Positions 20,278-20,366 of a stretch of DNA of 20,366 nucleotides are shown here, piece after piece. This DNA comes from a bacterium (lineage in GTDB: Bacteria; Bacillota_A; Clostridia; Lachnospirales; Lachnospiraceae). The notes under the pieces are model-generated. The model did not search any database. It had not been told where the DNA came from and was given only the letters and a program-made list of their open reading frames with translations. Positions within the stretch are counted from its first letter, which is position 1; each line of letters starts with the position of its first letter. Both the position numbers and the translations under genes were made by a program. The stretch lies in contig SFQZ01000095.1 in the NCBI GenBank assembly GCA_004562915.1, positions 1 to 20,366 on the forward strand. Reading direction: 5' to 3'.

Positions 20278-20366
20278 TGAGTGGATTAGATAAAGATAGA
20301 AAACGCAATCAGACAGTTTGTTTTCGGATGACACCTGAGGAACGCAGAGAATTAGAAGCGCGCATT
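20277..20366 (+). CDS. Second MobC-type protein, cut by the window edge
   Basis: The first 30 codons, MSGLDKDRKRNQTVCFRMTP then EERRELEARI, resemble the start of MobC at 1429-1752 (basic N-terminus, then a SPEEKK-like helix start). GGGAGG lies upstream and the ATG shares one base with the integrase stop. It implies a mobilization module continues to the right, making xis-int-mobC one element. Confidence 0.7.
   Translation, partial: MSGLDKDRKRNQTVCFRMTPEERRELEARI

Overview
The window reads as low-GC Firmicutes DNA, most likely a gut Lachnospiraceae (Clostridia). This is inferred from AAGGAGG-type ribosome sites, sigma-A-like promoters (TTGACA-17-TATAAT) and gene families typical of clostridial integrative elements. 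No rRNA or tRNA gene and no CRISPR array was seen. Almost everything looks like accessory DNA: pieces of at least two mobilizable elements, a redox/sulfur cargo block, and an AT-rich operon of unknown function.

Layout. (1) 0.03-1.9 kb: a leftward mobilization module, MobC and a MobA/VirD2-type relaxase. The relaxase is interrupted by an in-frame TGA. A pair of inverted repeats upstream of mobC is a candidate oriT. (2) 2.0-7.7 kb: a NUDIX hydrolase, a small unknown gene, an ImmA-like metallopeptidase with an XRE repressor, a face-to-face promoter switch carrying a LexA-like box, a Y-family DNA polymerase with its usual small partner, and two sigma/ArpU-like HTH proteins. The first of these HTH genes ends in five 11-bp tandem repeats. 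(3) 7.69-14.10 kb: a cargo block bounded by a 41-bp direct repeat (39/41 identical) that corresponds to the 3' end of the sigma-like gene. It holds thioredoxin, rhodanese, a CoA-disulfide/persulfide reductase-rhodanese (broken by a deletion), a Crp/Fnr-family regulator, a HEPN-like plus pseudo-receiver protein, a membrane-anchored coiled coil, a ferredoxin, a NapH-like membrane Fe-S protein and a DUF134-NifX fusion. (4) 14.2-16.5 kb: a second XRE protein related to the first, an AlbA_2/ATPase regulator and a small ribbon-helix-helix protein. (5) 16.6-18.2 kb: a three-gene, translationally coupled, AT-rich leftward operon of unknown function. It has its own promoter, a leader RNA ending in a terminator just before the first start codon, and a terminator at the end. 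(6) 18.2-20.37 kb: XRE repressor, excisionase-like protein, tyrosine integrase and the start of a second mobC, controlled by a clear set of palindromic operators.

How it works together (inference). The cargo looks like one regulon. The Crp-family protein keeps the R-E-x3-R recognition-helix residues that read TGTGA in E. coli CRP. Two matching sites, TGTGATGATATCACA and TGTAATAATATCACA, lie exactly 21 bp upstream of the -10 boxes of the trx-rhodanese-reductase operon and the ferredoxin/NapH operon. That is the geometry of class II activation, centred near -41. With rhodaneses and a CoA-persulfide-reductase-type enzyme as targets, and a Cys-x5-Cys pair in the regulator, a reactive-sulfur or redox response is the best guess. 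The two least explained systems are this regulon with its HEPN-pseudo-receiver arm, and the three-gene AT-rich operon with its leader RNA.
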